Assembly (NCBI GenBank): GCA_963677935.2
Contig: CAXXEH010000003.1
Span: forward strand, 5,084,001-5,148,000
Length of the DNA: 64,000 nt
DNA from: JAAFHB01 sp963677935
GTDB taxonomy: Bacteria; Bacteroidota; Bacteroidia; Bacteroidales; Prolixibacteraceae
Direction: 5' to 3'
In this document: in pieces, positions 1 to 8,940 of the stretch
How positions within the stretch are numbered: the first letter of the stretch is position 1
Layout of the letters: each line of letters starts with the position of its first letter
Notes under the pieces: generated by a model
What the model was told of the DNA's origin: nothing
What the model saw: the letters and a program-made list of their open reading frames with translations, nothing else
The model's database searches: none
Made by a program: the position numbers and the translations under genes

Positions 1-707
1 TTCTGAATGTCGGGGTAAACCTGGATATTCGCAATATTGATAAGTGGTCTTGCCTCGATGTAAAGTTTTCCAACCAGACCGTTCCAGTTGGTTTGGGTGT
101 GATCCGAAATACTGTGGGAATTCACGCCCGGATCGATCTGCTTTGTCCGGTTATCGACACAAATTGTCAAACGGTGTTTCCCGGGAGTCAGTAATTCAGT
201 GCTATTATACCGGTGAGGGGTCCCGAGTGAGTTTTGCATTCCAACCTCTTTATTGTCTATCCAAAGACGGCTCTCCCAATGGCATCGTTCGAGAAATAGT
301 TCTATACTCTGATTTCTAAAGTTCTCCGGAATGGTCACCACTTTCTGATACCAGGCTGCCCCTTTATAATATTTTAATGGTTGAAGCCAAAAGGGGATTT
401 TGAAGTTTCCCGGTTTGCGGAATTTGGCATATTCCGGTTTCTTAAAAAAAGAACTATCCACAATGTTTCCGGTCCAGGGAGTCGAAAGCGAAATATCATC
501 CCCCTTTCCATTGGAGGTCATCGATCCAGGCAAGATAACACTTTCAGGTAAGGTTTTATTAAACCACTGTTCAGATATTCCTTTATCCGAAGGATCGGAC
601 GCAAATTGCCAGGTTCCTGACAGATCGATTTTTGGTCGTGTCAATGGCTTTTGGCAGGTAGCCCAAAGTGACATTAAAGTGCATAATAACAGGGCGGTAC
701 TTTTCAT
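1..707 (-). CDS. GH2 beta-galactosidase-like hydrolase, N-terminal part (cut by window edge)
   Basis: Reading the minus strand from an ATG at 707 gives 235 uninterrupted codons running off the left edge, so only the N-terminal part is present. A short hydrophobic leader (MKSTALLLC...) suggests export. It is followed by KIDLSGTWQFASDP and later FLERCHWESRLWIDNKEVG, which are typical of the sugar-binding jelly-roll domain of glycoside hydrolase family 2. The catalytic TIM barrel lies outside the window, so beta-galactosidase versus another GH2 activity cannot be decided. The gene lies 28 bp downstream of the sugar porter and on the same strand, so the two probably form an operon that releases and imports a sugar, facing away from the AraC regulator. 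Confidence 0.8.
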   Translation of the reverse strand, partial: MKSTALLLCTLMSLWATCQKPLTRPKIDLSGTWQFASDPSDKGISEQWFNKTLPESVILPGSMTSNGKGDDISLSTPWTGNIVDSSFFKKPEYAKFRKPGNFKIPFWLQPLKYYKGAAWYQKVVTIPENFRNQSIELFLERCHWESRLWIDNKEVGMQNSLGTPHRYNSTELLTPGKHRLTICVDNRTKQIDPGVNSHSISDHTQTNWNGLVGKLYIEARPLINIANIQVYPDIQ

Positions 708-735
708 ATGAATGTTGTTTAGCTTTTGTTTTAAT

Positions 736-2118
736 TTACATCTTTTCAATTTCTTCAAGACTTTTACCTTTGGTTTCCGGAAGTTTTTTGAATATAAACA
801 GAAAACCGGAAAGGCAGATCACACCATAAAGCCAGAAGGTTCCGCTCGCATGGAGCAGTTTATTCAGAATAGGAAAGGTATAAGTGAGGATAAAACAAGC
901 AATCCAGAGGGAAGTGGTGGCAATGGCCATCGCTGTTCCACGGATGGTATTCGGGAATATTTCGGAAAGTACGACCCAGGTAATCGGAGCAAGTGTGAGT
1001 CCATAGGTGGCAATGGCAGCCATCACAAGTACCAATATAGCCAAACCCTTGAGTTCAAAAAAGTAGCTTGCACCGAGTACAAAATAGATAACAGCCAATC
1101 CACCTGCTCCCAGGAGCATCAGTTTACGTCGGCCCCAGCTATCGACCATCCTCATGGCCAAAACGGTAAATATCAGGTTTACTGTTCCGGTTATTACAAT
1201 ATTAAATAGCATATCCCCAACCGAATAACCTGCAGATGTGAAAACCTCTTCCGCATAATTAAAGATTACGTTAATTCCACACCACTGCTGGAAAACGGCC
1301 AGAACTATTCCCATAATTAATACGGGTCGCACTTTTTTAGATAATAAAGTGGTCCAGTCAATCTTTGAACCGGTACCGTGTAATGTTTCTGCGATCTCCT
1401 TTTTCTCCAGAGTGGCATGTTGAGTCCCCCCAATTTTTTCGAGTATTGAAGTTGCACTGGTCCAATTTCCCGATTTTGCCAGAAAACGTGGACTTTCGGG
1501 AATGAAAAAAGAGAGCATGAAAAACAACAAAGCGGGGATGGTCCCTGCCCAAAACATCCATCTCCATCCAATTTGTCCGTTCCAGGATTCCAGAATCATC
1601 TTACCTGAAATACCTTCAGCCATTTTATCGGCAATCAGGTAATTAATCACCTGAGCTGCCAGGATGCCAATCACTATCGTAAGCTGATTGACTGAGACAA
1701 GCCTACCGCGCAGATGTGCGGGAGAAATTTCAGCAATGTACATGGGTGAAAGCGCGGAAGCCAGTCCGATACCCAATCCACCAATCAACCGGAACACGAT
1801 AAACATCGTGAAGTGATTGGCTGCTCCGGTTCCTATGGCGGCAATTGTGAACAGAGCTGCCGCTGCGATGAGCGGTCGTTTACGTCCATAACGGTCAGAG
1901 AGGTAGCCGGAAGTCAATGCCCCTAAGAGGCACCCAATAAGAGCGCTACTCATGGCCCACCCTTGCAAGTGTGGTGAATTCGCGATTTCGAAAAACTGTT
2001 CGTAAAAGGGTTTAGCTCCGCCGATTACCACCCAGTCGTAACCGAACAATAGTCCTCCCATAGCAGAGACCAGGGTAATACCAACAATGAATTTGGTGTT
2101 GAATTTGGTGTTGTCCAC
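736..2118 (-). CDS. MFS sugar porter (SP family, xylose/glucose/galactose:H+ symporter type)
   Basis: A 460-residue inner-membrane carrier with about 12 hydrophobic segments. Sugar-porter hallmarks are all visible: GLLFGYDWVVIGG in the first helix, RYGRKRP after helix 2 (about residues 76-82), PESPRFL after helix 6 (about 210), QQWCGIN in helix 7 (about 279) and PETKGKSLEEIE at the C-terminus. It should import a monosaccharide by proton symport; the sugar cannot be read from sequence. It is first in a minus-strand unit with the GH2 gene and is divergent from the AraC-type regulator, the usual arrangement of a locally controlled catabolic unit. A -7 box lies about 20 bp upstream of the start. 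Confidence 0.9.
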   Translation of the reverse strand: MDNTKFNTKFIVGITLVSAMGGLLFGYDWVVIGGAKPFYEQFFEIANSPHLQGWAMSSALIGCLLGALTSGYLSDRYGRKRPLIAAAALFTIAAIGTGAANHFTMFIVFRLIGGLGIGLASALSPMYIAEISPAHLRGRLVSVNQLTIVIGILAAQVINYLIADKMAEGISGKMILESWNGQIGWRWMFWAGTIPALLFFMLSFFIPESPRFLAKSGNWTSATSILEKIGGTQHATLEKKEIAETLHGTGSKIDWTTLLSKKVRPVLIMGIVLAVFQQWCGINVIFNYAEEVFTSAGYSVGDMLFNIVITGTVNLIFTVLAMRMVDSWGRRKLMLLGAGGLAVIYFVLGASYFFELKGLAILVLVMAAIATYGLTLAPITWVVLSEIFPNTIRGTAMAIATTSLWIACFILTYTFPILNKLLHASGTFWLYGVICLSGFLFIFKKLPETKGKSLEEIEKM

Positions 2119-2139
2119 GAATAATTGATTTAGTTAAGG

Positions 2140-2147
2140 CAAAAATA
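2140..2147 (-). promoter_or_regulatory. -7 promoter box for the sugar porter/GH2 unit
   Basis: On the minus strand this reads TATTTTTG (TAnnTTTG), followed by CC, about 22 bp before the porter ATG. This is the -7 element used by the Bacteroidota primary sigma factor. A good -33 TTTG is not seen at the expected spacing, so the AraC regulator may be needed for activation. The rest of the 2119-2304 gap is AT-rich, and I see no clear AraC half-site repeats in it. Confidence 0.45.
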
Positions 2148-2304
2148 GAGATTTAGTTATTTTCGGAGAATGAACAATTTTATGAATATATGGATGATAT
2201 TACTTTTTTAAAATAAAAGGAATAAATTTTAAAGGGGAAATAAAATTCTGTTAATTACTGAAATTTAGGTTATTTTGCACTTCTGATATCCATGTTCAAA
2301 TTTA

Positions 2305-3180
2305 ATGAAAAAAACAGATGGATTTCCGGGGCAGATCAGTTTTGTGTTACCGGAGAGAATTGAGGGGCTGATCAGGAATAATCCACTGATATCGGATCTG
2401 TACCTGACCGATATCGGTTATTATCCCAAAGCACGTCACCATTTCAGGGAACGTCCTTCCGGTAGCGCACAGTTTATTTTAATATATTGTGTTGAAGGGA
2501 AGGGTGAAATCCAGGTTGGGGAGACGTTACATATTGTCCTGGCTGACCATTTTTTTATTATCCCCCCCGGGACTTCGCATGCTTACCATTCAGATGAGCA
2601 AAACCCATGGTCGATTTACTGGATCCATTTTTGGGGAATTAAATCCAGTCTGTTTGCCAGGCAATCCTGTCAATCCATTCCAATTGAGAGGGGTAAAACG
2701 TCGAGGATAAACGACCGGATTGAACTTTTCTCAGAGATATTCCGGAATCTTGACCGGGGGTTCAGCATCGAAACCCTTGAATTTATCAATCTCTGTCTTA
2801 ATTATTTATTATCATCGTTTACCCACATCAATCAGTTCCGGCTGGTCAAAGAGGCGGGAGAAAACGATCCGATTGCTCAAAGCATCAATTATATGCTTGA
2901 AAATATAAACCGAAAGTTAAGGCTACACGAGATCGCTTTACAAACAGGATTATCTGCTTCCTATTATTCGGCCCTTTTCCAGAACCGCACAGGCCATTCA
3001 CCCATCGACTATTTTATTCAGTTAAAAATTCAGCGCGCCTGTCGTCTGCTTGACAATTCAGGGTGGATGATAGCTGACGTATCGCGTGAAATTGGATTTG
3101 ATGACCAGTTTTATTTCTCCCGCGTATTCAGAAAAGTAATGGGGATGTCTCCTGTTGAGTACCGGAAAAGAAGGTTGTGA
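2305..3180 (+). CDS. AraC/XylS-family transcriptional regulator
   Basis: A 291-residue one-component regulator. The N-terminal half (about 35-165) looks like the AraC-type cupin ligand-binding domain (GKGEIQVGETLHIVLADHFFIIPPGTSHAYH). The C-terminal 100 residues carry the two helix-turn-helix motifs of HTH_18: LRLHEIALQTGLSASYYSALFQ, then MIADVSREIGFDDQFYFSRVFRKVMGMSPVEYRK. It is divergent from the sugar porter and GH2 genes, so it most likely senses their sugar and activates that unit. A weak -7-like box (TTATTTTGC) lies about 35 bp upstream of the start. The family assignment is secure; the inducer is unknown. Confidence 0.92.
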   Translation: MKKTDGFPGQISFVLPERIEGLIRNNPLISDLYLTDIGYYPKARHHFRERPSGSAQFILIYCVEGKGEIQVGETLHIVLADHFFIIPPGTSHAYHSDEQNPWSIYWIHFWGIKSSLFARQSCQSIPIERGKTSRINDRIELFSEIFRNLDRGFSIETLEFINLCLNYLLSSFTHINQFRLVKEAGENDPIAQSINYMLENINRKLRLHEIALQTGLSASYYSALFQNRTGHSPIDYFIQLKIQRACRLLDNSGWMIADVSREIGFDDQFYFSRVFRKVMGMSPVEYRKRRL

Positions 3181-3233
3181 AAGTGATTTACGCTAAGATT
3201 AATTCTGTATAAACGAGATGTTTCAATTCACCC

Positions 3234-4142
3234 CTAAATCGTTTCAATTTCCTCTTTGGAGAGCCCGGTGAGTTTCGAAATATCCTGCACAGATAATCCC
3301 ATTTTTTTAGCGTTTCTTGTGATCTCTAATTTTCCTTTTTCAATTCCTTTTTCAATCCCTTTTTCAATCCCTTTTTCAATTCCTTTTTCAATTCCTTTTT
3401 CAAGGCCCTCTAGAATGCCTTGTTCCATACCTTTAGTCCAGGCATCAGCTTTTAATGTTTTTTCGGTACTGATGTAATCCCAGTATCTGTCGTATGTTTC
3501 AAGTTCACCTTTTGTTAAACCACTTTCAAGAATAAGTTCCGAAGCCTCTTTTAATTCTGGAACTTCAAAAAAATCCTGGGATATCCCCTCCTGTAAATCG
3601 CTGATCTCAGACAAGAATCGCAACCATAAGACCTGTAATTTTTTCTCTGTGAATTTTTTAGCTTTAAATTTGGGGAGTTCAATAAAAACAAATTCCAGTC
3701 CCTCCATTACGTCCTCACTATCCTGAGTATGGATAATCTGATAGTGGTGAATATATATGTCGGGTTTATCATCAAAATTTTCGTTGATGATATTCAGGGA
3801 GTAAACGGGCTGTAATCCTTTGTATTGAAATCCGCGACCTACCTGCTTGATATAAGCTTTGGAGGCATTAAACAACACCCGGCTTTTAAAACTGTCGGTC
3901 CAGATCATTTGCATTTCGACAATGAATTGTTGTCCTTTTTCATCGATACACCTTACATCAACAATTGAATTTGCAAACATGGGTATCTCCGGAACCAGTT
4001 CAGCAGGCAGATATTCGAGTGAAACAATCTTCTTACCCTCTGGAAGGGGCATTACGGCATTAAGAAAGCTCTTTAAAATATGAGGATGTTCCCCAAAAAC
4101 TTTCTTAAAAGTCAAATCATTTTTCGGGTCAAGGTAACGCAT
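3234..4142 (-). CDS. Rpn family / PD-(D/E)XK nuclease-family putative transposase
   Basis: A 302-residue protein opening with LDPKNDLTFKKVFGEHP, the hallmark N-terminus of the Rpn/PDDEXK_2 family. Candidate catalytic residues are Asp62 (VDVRCID) and Glu76/Gln78 (VEMQ), fitting the D...ExQ variant of the PD-(D/E)XK nuclease core. Known relatives promote RecA-independent recombination or act in phage defence. The C-terminus holds one GLEK and five GIEK repeats (about residues 247-270) from a 12-bp DNA tandem repeat, followed by KLEITRNAKKMGLSVQDISKLTGLSKEEIETI, a helix-turn-helix-like tail typical of the family. It stands alone between the AraC gene, with which it converges, and the MarR operon, which diverges from it. 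Its target here is unknown. Confidence 0.85.
   Translation of the reverse strand: MRYLDPKNDLTFKKVFGEHPHILKSFLNAVMPLPEGKKIVSLEYLPAELVPEIPMFANSIVDVRCIDEKGQQFIVEMQMIWTDSFKSRVLFNASKAYIKQVGRGFQYKGLQPVYSLNIINENFDDKPDIYIHHYQIIHTQDSEDVMEGLEFVFIELPKFKAKKFTEKKLQVLWLRFLSEISDLQEGISQDFFEVPELKEASELILESGLTKGELETYDRYWDYISTEKTLKADAWTKGMEQGILEGLEKGIEKGIEKGIEKGIEKGIEKGKLEITRNAKKMGLSVQDISKLTGLSKEEIETI
3334..3405 (-). repeat. 12-bp tandem repeat (6 units) coding GLEK/GIEK in the Rpn gene
   Basis: Six head-to-tail 12-bp units on the plus strand, CCTTTTTCAAT followed by T or C, with the last unit ending CAAGG. They keep the reading frame and code for one GLEK followed by GIEK units in a charged helical linker. The near-identity of the units indicates recent slippage, so copy number probably varies between strains. 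Confidence 0.9.
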
Positions 4143-4303
4143 TGTCTCAATTGTTTCTGTTTACAAATATAGGTCATAAAAGTGCGGATTTGTGTTTTCT
4201 CACAGCATATTATTTGTAAAACAGGGTGAAATCGTATTTCAGAAATTAGGATCCTACCTGAAAATTAACCTCTTTTTAACACAGAAACGAAATCATCTGA
4301 AAT

Positions 4304-4327
4304 AATAGTTATACTTTTGTAACAATT
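4304..4327 (+). promoter_or_regulatory. Candidate MarR operator overlapping the promoter of the efflux operon
   Basis: AATAGTTA (4304-4311) and TAACAATT (4320-4327) are inverted copies with one mismatch. The eight bases between them, TACTTTTG, are a perfect TAnnTTTG -7 box. A dimer bound to the two half-sites would cover the promoter exactly, as expected for MarR autorepression. The site lies 8 bp before the marR ATG. No strong -33 box is visible. Confidence 0.55.
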
Positions 4328-4334
4328 ATAAAAA

Positions 4335-4793
4335 ATGAATAGTATTATGGTGAAACTAAAAGTTGACATCATTGCCGATAACCTTATGGCGATCCACCCA
4401 CTTTTATACAAGAGCATTTCGAAGCCTTTACGATCAAAGACTTCGATTACGCCGGGTGGAATGTTCGTGATGGGCAGCCTGAAAAGACGAGGAACTCTTT
4501 CCATGTCAGATATCGGGAAATGCCTTTCAATGCCAAAACCTCATATCACGGTGATTGTGGACAAACTGATAGATGAAGGGTATGTTGTCAGGCAAAATGA
4601 TTCAAATGATCGGAGAATCATTAATATTTCACTGACGGATAAAGGATTGATAGACTTTGAAGATATAAAGCAAGCCTTAAGTGAAACCTTGAAAAGTAAA
4701 CTGGTTTTGCTGAATGACCAGGAGTTGGAACAATTATCAGAAGCTTCACAAAAGATGAAGGAGATTCTGATCTCTATATTATCCAGGGAATAG
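4335..4793 (+). CDS. MarR-family transcriptional regulator
   Basis: A 152-residue protein with the MarR winged helix at about residues 40-115: GTLSMSDIGKCLSMPKPHITVIVDKLIDEGYVVRQNDSNDRRIINISLTDKG, including the DRR wing. Flanking helices would form the dimer interface. It is the first gene of a co-directional set with an HlyD-type adaptor, a DHA2 pump and a TolC-type channel, so it most likely represses an efflux system and is relieved by a toxic ligand. The palindrome covering the -7 box supports autoregulation. The start at 4335 begins MNSIMVK; a second ATG four codons later is possible. Confidence 0.92.
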   Translation: MNSIMVKLKVDIIADNLMAIHPLLYKSISKPLRSKTSITPGGMFVMGSLKRRGTLSMSDIGKCLSMPKPHITVIVDKLIDEGYVVRQNDSNDRRIINISLTDKGLIDFEDIKQALSETLKSKLVLLNDQELEQLSEASQKMKEILISILSRE

Positions 4794-4874
4794 GGGAGAG
4801 GTACTCTACTAAATCAGATTTCAAAACTGATATTTTTTACCGAAACAATTAAACAATTTTATAAAAAATATTTT

Positions 4875-5879
4875 ATGGAAAACATAAAGAAAGAGAAAAG
4901 CAGCAAGGTATATATTCCTTTGATATTGGTCATTATATTAATTCTAGGCGGTGGTATTAAATGGTACATCGACTATTCGAAATACATTAACACCGATGAT
5001 GCCCATGTTGAAGCAGATAACGTAGCTGTAAGCTCTAAAATATTGGGCAGAATAAGTCATTTGTTTGCGGAAGAGGGTGATTCAGTTAAACAGGGGCAAC
5101 TGCTGGTTGTTCTTGACAGCATGGATCTTTCAGCGCAGAAGAGCCAGGCATTAGCGGGCAAAGCTATGGCAGAAGCGGCTATTGTGCAGGCGGAAGCAAA
5201 ATACCAGTATGATCTAACCAGCAATAAGGTATTGGAAATCTCCCTGAAAAAAGCTCAGGATGATTTTGACAGGGCTAAAAACCAATTCAAGGGTGATGTG
5301 ATCACACAGGAGCAATACGATCATGCTGTTAAGGGACTTGAGATTGCACAGGCACAACTTCAGGCTGCCAAATCGCAGGCAAAGGTTTCGGGTGCTCAGA
5401 TTAAAAGTACTCAGGCCGCAGTGGCCAGCGCAGAGGCACAGATCAATGTCATTCAATCTCAACTAAATAATACAAGGCTTTTTGCACCAAACTCAGGAGT
5501 TATTGGTAAAAGATGGTTAATGCCAGGTGACATTGCCCAGGCGGGACAATCAATTTTCACTATTGTAAACGATAGTAAATTATGGGTCAGTATCTTTCTT
5601 GAAGAGACAAAACTTGAAAATCTGCACATCGGACAACAGGCTATCTTTTCCCTCGATACCTATCCCGGGGTTATTTTTACCGGTAAAATTTTCACAATCA
5701 GCTCAAATACTGCTTCTCAGTTTTCGCTGATTCCCGCTAATAATGCTTCTGGTAACTTCACCAAGGTGACACAGCGTGTTCAGATTAAAATCTCGATTGA
5801 AGGAACGCAAGGGGGGAAAAGTTTATCTAACTATCATATATTATCGGGAATGTCGGCGGTTGTAAAAATTGTCAGGTAA
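4875..5879 (+). CDS. HlyD/EmrA-type membrane fusion protein of an efflux pump
   Basis: A 334-residue periplasmic adaptor. It has one transmembrane anchor at about 13-31, then DDAHVEADNVAVSSKILGRI and VKQGQLLVVLD of the lipoyl/barrel-sandwich domain, a long Ala/Gln/Lys-rich coiled-coil hairpin (about 95-205), and a beta-barrel with LFAPNSGVIGKRWLMPGDIAQAG. It links an inner-membrane pump to the outer-membrane channel. It lies between marR and the DHA2 pump and ends 2 bp before the pump start, indicating a tightly coupled operon. EmrA is the closest named relative by architecture, but the substrate cannot be inferred. Confidence 0.92.
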   Translation: MENIKKEKSSKVYIPLILVIILILGGGIKWYIDYSKYINTDDAHVEADNVAVSSKILGRISHLFAEEGDSVKQGQLLVVLDSMDLSAQKSQALAGKAMAEAAIVQAEAKYQYDLTSNKVLEISLKKAQDDFDRAKNQFKGDVITQEQYDHAVKGLEIAQAQLQAAKSQAKVSGAQIKSTQAAVASAEAQINVIQSQLNNTRLFAPNSGVIGKRWLMPGDIAQAGQSIFTIVNDSKLWVSIFLEETKLENLHIGQQAIFSLDTYPGVIFTGKIFTISSNTASQFSLIPANNASGNFTKVTQRVQIKISIEGTQGGKSLSNYHILSGMSAVVKIVR

Positions 5880-5881
5880 TT

Positions 5882-7492
5882 ATGCGGAGGATTACATTAT
5901 CGCATAAGTTACGTCATAAGCTGCGCCATCGTAGTTCAGCCTTCCACCCGCAGCATGATAATTATAAATGGTTTTTGTTAGCCAATATCATGCTTGGAAC
6001 CTTTATGGCGGTTCTCGACAGTACAATTGTCAATGTGGGGTTGCCAAAGATCATGGCCTCATTTGGAGTAGGGATCGATAAAATTGAATGGGTCATCACT
6101 GCGTATATGCTCTCGATGGCAGTAATGCTTCCCACCTCAGGGTGGTTAGCCGACAGGTTCGGTTATAAACGGCTTTATTTTATGGGTGTATTGTTATTTA
6201 CCATTGGTTCAATGTTATGCGGAATGTCCTACGATGAGAATACGCTGATCCTGTCACGTATTATTCAGGGATTAGGCGCCGGAACAATTCAGCCATTGGG
6301 GATGGCCATTATCACACGTGAATTTCCGCCTAAAGAGAGAGGGATGGCTCTGGGCTTCTGGGCCATTTCAGCTGCCGCTTCGGTCTCATTTGGACCGTTG
6401 ATTGGTGGCTATCTTGTCGATAATTTTAGCTGGCAACTTATTTTTGATGTCAATATCCCTTTCGGAATAGCTGCAATGGTCTTTACCATTCTTATACAAA
6501 GAGAGTATATTAACCGACGGGCAGGTCAATTCGATCTGATCGGATTTATTTCGGTAGTCACTTTTCTCCCGTTAATGTTGTATGCATTATCCGAAGGGTC
6601 AGCTTCGAGTAATTCTGCCGGATGGAGTGCAACCTATGTAATGGTCTGCTTTGCCATTTCGGCTGTTGCTTTAGCCGTTTTCATTACAAGGGAGCTTACT
6701 ACCGATAATCCTCTGATTGATTTAAAACTTTTGGGGGATTACAATTTTGGAATGGGGAATCTGGTGATGCTGATTTTTAGTATTGGAATGTTTGGAAGTA
6801 CTTTCCTGTTGCCTCTCTATTTGCAAAATTCGATGGGATATACCGCGGTACAGGCCGGATCGGTCTTTCTACCCGTGGGAATTATCCAGGGAATTATGTC
6901 CCCTGTAGCAGGAAGAATCTCCGATAAGTTCAGTCCCAAGATCCCTATGATACTTGGAGTTATAGTGCTAGGAATCAGTTTTATACTAAATTCTCAGCTT
7001 TCATACCTGACGGAACATAGTTTTGTAATGACCTCCCTGTATTTGCGTGGATTTGCCATGGGTATCATCTTCACACCGATGAGCAACCTCTCACTTTTAA
7101 CTATCCCACGGGATAAAATGGCCCAGGCATCGGGGATCTCCAATACTGTTCGTCAGCTAGGGGGCAGCATGGGTGTTGCAATTTTTGCAACCATGCTTAC
7201 AACGCGAATTAACTTTCATTCCCAGATGTTCGGCGAAGCAATTCAGGCAGGCTCGCAGGAGTTCAAAAATGTTGCAACTCATTTATCCCAGTTTGCCCAG
7301 CAACATATGGGGAGCAATCTGGCAACAGCTGCTTTACAGAGTAAATATATGATTTTTTCACATGTTAGTAAACAGGCCTATATTGCTGCTATTGACGATG
7401 ACTTCCTCATGGCTGCTATCCTCACTTTTCTGGGGCTTATCCCTGTAATTGTCATGAGAACAAAACACAAAAAATCAATTGTAAAAGCTTAA
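5882..7492 (+). CDS. DHA2-family (EmrB/QacA type) drug:H+ antiporter
   Basis: A 536-residue MFS exporter with about 14 hydrophobic segments. It shows the DHA2 motif LDSTIVNVGLP (about 45-55) and WVITAYMLSMAVMLPTSGWLADRFGYKR with its motif A loop. It should expel drugs or other amphipathic compounds using the proton gradient, working with the adaptor upstream and the TolC-type channel downstream (4-bp gap). The N-terminus is unusually basic (LSHKLRHKLRHR) before the first helix, so a slightly later start cannot be excluded, although no ATG occurs before the first helix. Confidence 0.93.
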   Translation: MRRITLSHKLRHKLRHRSSAFHPQHDNYKWFLLANIMLGTFMAVLDSTIVNVGLPKIMASFGVGIDKIEWVITAYMLSMAVMLPTSGWLADRFGYKRLYFMGVLLFTIGSMLCGMSYDENTLILSRIIQGLGAGTIQPLGMAIITREFPPKERGMALGFWAISAAASVSFGPLIGGYLVDNFSWQLIFDVNIPFGIAAMVFTILIQREYINRRAGQFDLIGFISVVTFLPLMLYALSEGSASSNSAGWSATYVMVCFAISAVALAVFITRELTTDNPLIDLKLLGDYNFGMGNLVMLIFSIGMFGSTFLLPLYLQNSMGYTAVQAGSVFLPVGIIQGIMSPVAGRISDKFSPKIPMILGVIVLGISFILNSQLSYLTEHSFVMTSLYLRGFAMGIIFTPMSNLSLLTIPRDKMAQASGISNTVRQLGGSMGVAIFATMLTTRINFHSQMFGEAIQAGSQEFKNVATHLSQFAQQHMGSNLATAALQSKYMIFSHVSKQAYIAAIDDDFLMAAILTFLGLIPVIVMRTKHKKSIVKA

Positions 7493-7496
7493 CGAT

Positions 7497-8819
7497 ATGT
7501 TTTTAGATCACAAAAAATATCTGTTCGTCCTGCTCATGGCCGCGGGATTATTCTCTGCAGAAGGTGTTAAAGGAGATTCCCTTGCAGGCGATTCGTTGTC
7601 ACTGAATTCCATCATCAACGAAGTAGTTCATAACCATCCGATGGTAAAAAAGGCGATGGAAGAACTTAATACCTCCGATGCCAAAATCGGTATTGCAAAA
7701 TCGGGTTTACTTCCTAATGTGGATTTTAGTACTTCCTATTCAAGGGTTGGGCCCGTAATTGAAATAAATATACCGGATATGGGGTCGTTTCAACTCATGC
7801 CCAAAGACAATTACGCCACTGCAATTAATTTTAACCAGACAATTTTTGATTTTGGTAAAACGGATAAGGCCATCTCGCTCGAAAAGAAAGGTAAAGAACT
7901 GACCCTGCAAACGGTGGAGCAGGTGAAACAGAAACTTTCGCAACAGGTTATCGCAAACTATTTTTCGCTGACGTATCTTCAGGAGGCGATTAAAATCAAG
8001 GACGAACAGCTTCGTACCTTGAACGAACACCTTCAGTACATTCAGAAGAAACAGGCGACAGGTTCGGCAACACAATACGAGATTCTAACCACACAGGTAC
8101 GCATTTCGGCCATCGAAAATCAGAGAACTGACCTTGAAACTGCCAGGCAGGTAATGGTTTGTCAGTTAAATTCCTTATTGGGTAAGCCACAAAATACTTC
8201 ACAAGTAGTTAAAACAGAACTTGATCTTGGCCAAACTGCACTTCAGGGAGATACCCTTTTTGCCACAGCTCTGCAAAAACGGGACGAGATGAAGCTGGCT
8301 CGCCAAAAAGCGAATCTGGCAGAAATGCACTTTAACCTGACCAATGCTCAAAATAATCCCGTTCTTAATGCATTCGCATCAGGTGGGGTAAAAAACGGAT
8401 ATATTCCGTATATGTATGATCCAAAAGTTAATTTTGTCGCCGGAATCAGTCTTAAGATTCCTATTTTCGACGGTAAGCGCAATAAGTTTAACCTGGTACA
8501 GGCCAAATCGGCAATAATAGAGAATGATCAGGAAACTGAAATTGCCCGTCGCAATATTTTGAATGAGGTAGTGGAAGCCGAGGCCAATCTAAAAGCTTCA
8601 CAAAAAAAGATAGATCAGTCGGTGTTGCAATTTCGGCAGGCTTCACAAGCTTACGCATTGGGTAAAGTACGGTACGATTCGGGAGTGATCACAAATCTTG
8701 AATTGCTCGATGGCTCAACAACTGTTTCGGAAAGCCGCCTGCTTTTATTAAAGGCAAGAATTGAGCATACTATGAATCTTTATAAATTGAAATCGGCAAT
8801 AGGAGAAAGACTTTATTAA
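7497..8819 (+). CDS. TolC-family outer-membrane efflux channel
   Basis: A 440-residue protein with an N-terminal signal peptide (about 1-27). Two outer-membrane efflux repeats consist of long amphipathic helices, for example LQTVEQVKQKLSQQVIANYFSL and the C-terminal EAEANLKASQKKIDQSVLQFRQASQAYALGKVRYDSGVITNLELLD. The latter YxxGxxxxLELLD signature is typical of the TolC/OEP family. It completes the tripartite pump encoded by the two genes before it. The operon ends just after this gene at a hairpin with a short T run. Confidence 0.93.
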   Translation: MFLDHKKYLFVLLMAAGLFSAEGVKGDSLAGDSLSLNSIINEVVHNHPMVKKAMEELNTSDAKIGIAKSGLLPNVDFSTSYSRVGPVIEINIPDMGSFQLMPKDNYATAINFNQTIFDFGKTDKAISLEKKGKELTLQTVEQVKQKLSQQVIANYFSLTYLQEAIKIKDEQLRTLNEHLQYIQKKQATGSATQYEILTTQVRISAIENQRTDLETARQVMVCQLNSLLGKPQNTSQVVKTELDLGQTALQGDTLFATALQKRDEMKLARQKANLAEMHFNLTNAQNNPVLNAFASGGVKNGYIPYMYDPKVNFVAGISLKIPIFDGKRNKFNLVQAKSAIIENDQETEIARRNILNEVVEAEANLKASQKKIDQSVLQFRQASQAYALGKVRYDSGVITNLELLDGSTTVSESRLLLLKARIEHTMNLYKLKSAIGERLY

Positions 8820-8831
8820 ACAGTGTATCTT

Positions 8832-8861
8832 AATTATTGCCTGGTGAGCGCAATAATTTTT
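8832..8861 (+). terminator. Rho-independent terminator of the efflux operon
   Basis: Arms AATTATTGC (8832-8840) and GCAATAATT (8850-8858) are perfect 9-bp inverted copies around a 9-nt loop. The 3' arm runs into five T (8857-8861). It begins 12 bp after the TolC-type stop codon and precedes the next promoter. Confidence 0.75.
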
Positions 8862-8871
8862 ATCGGGATTC

Positions 8872-8901
8872 TTGTTTTCGTTGTGTGTTTCGTTAAATTT
8901 G
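8872..8901 (+). promoter_or_regulatory. Bacteroidota-type promoter for the 8941 gene cluster
   Basis: TAAATTTG (8894-8901) matches the TAnnTTTG -7 element. A TTG (8872-8874) lies 19 bp upstream, where the -33 TTTG element should be. The predicted transcript would start about 30 bp before the ATG at 8941. Position right after the terminator supports a new transcription unit. Confidence 0.6.
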
Positions 8902-8940
8902 TGAACTATTCAGATTTCGAAAAATCAAATATCTGATTTA

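Noticed and set aside
736..1209. An open frame on the plus strand across the sugar porter C-terminus.
   Set aside because: It is antisense to a well-conserved MFS gene and its translation is low in complexity with no recognisable domain.
3334..3405. Possible CRISPR-like or regulatory repeat array.
   Set aside because: Units are contiguous without spacers, are 12 bp long, and keep the reading frame of the Rpn-type protein.
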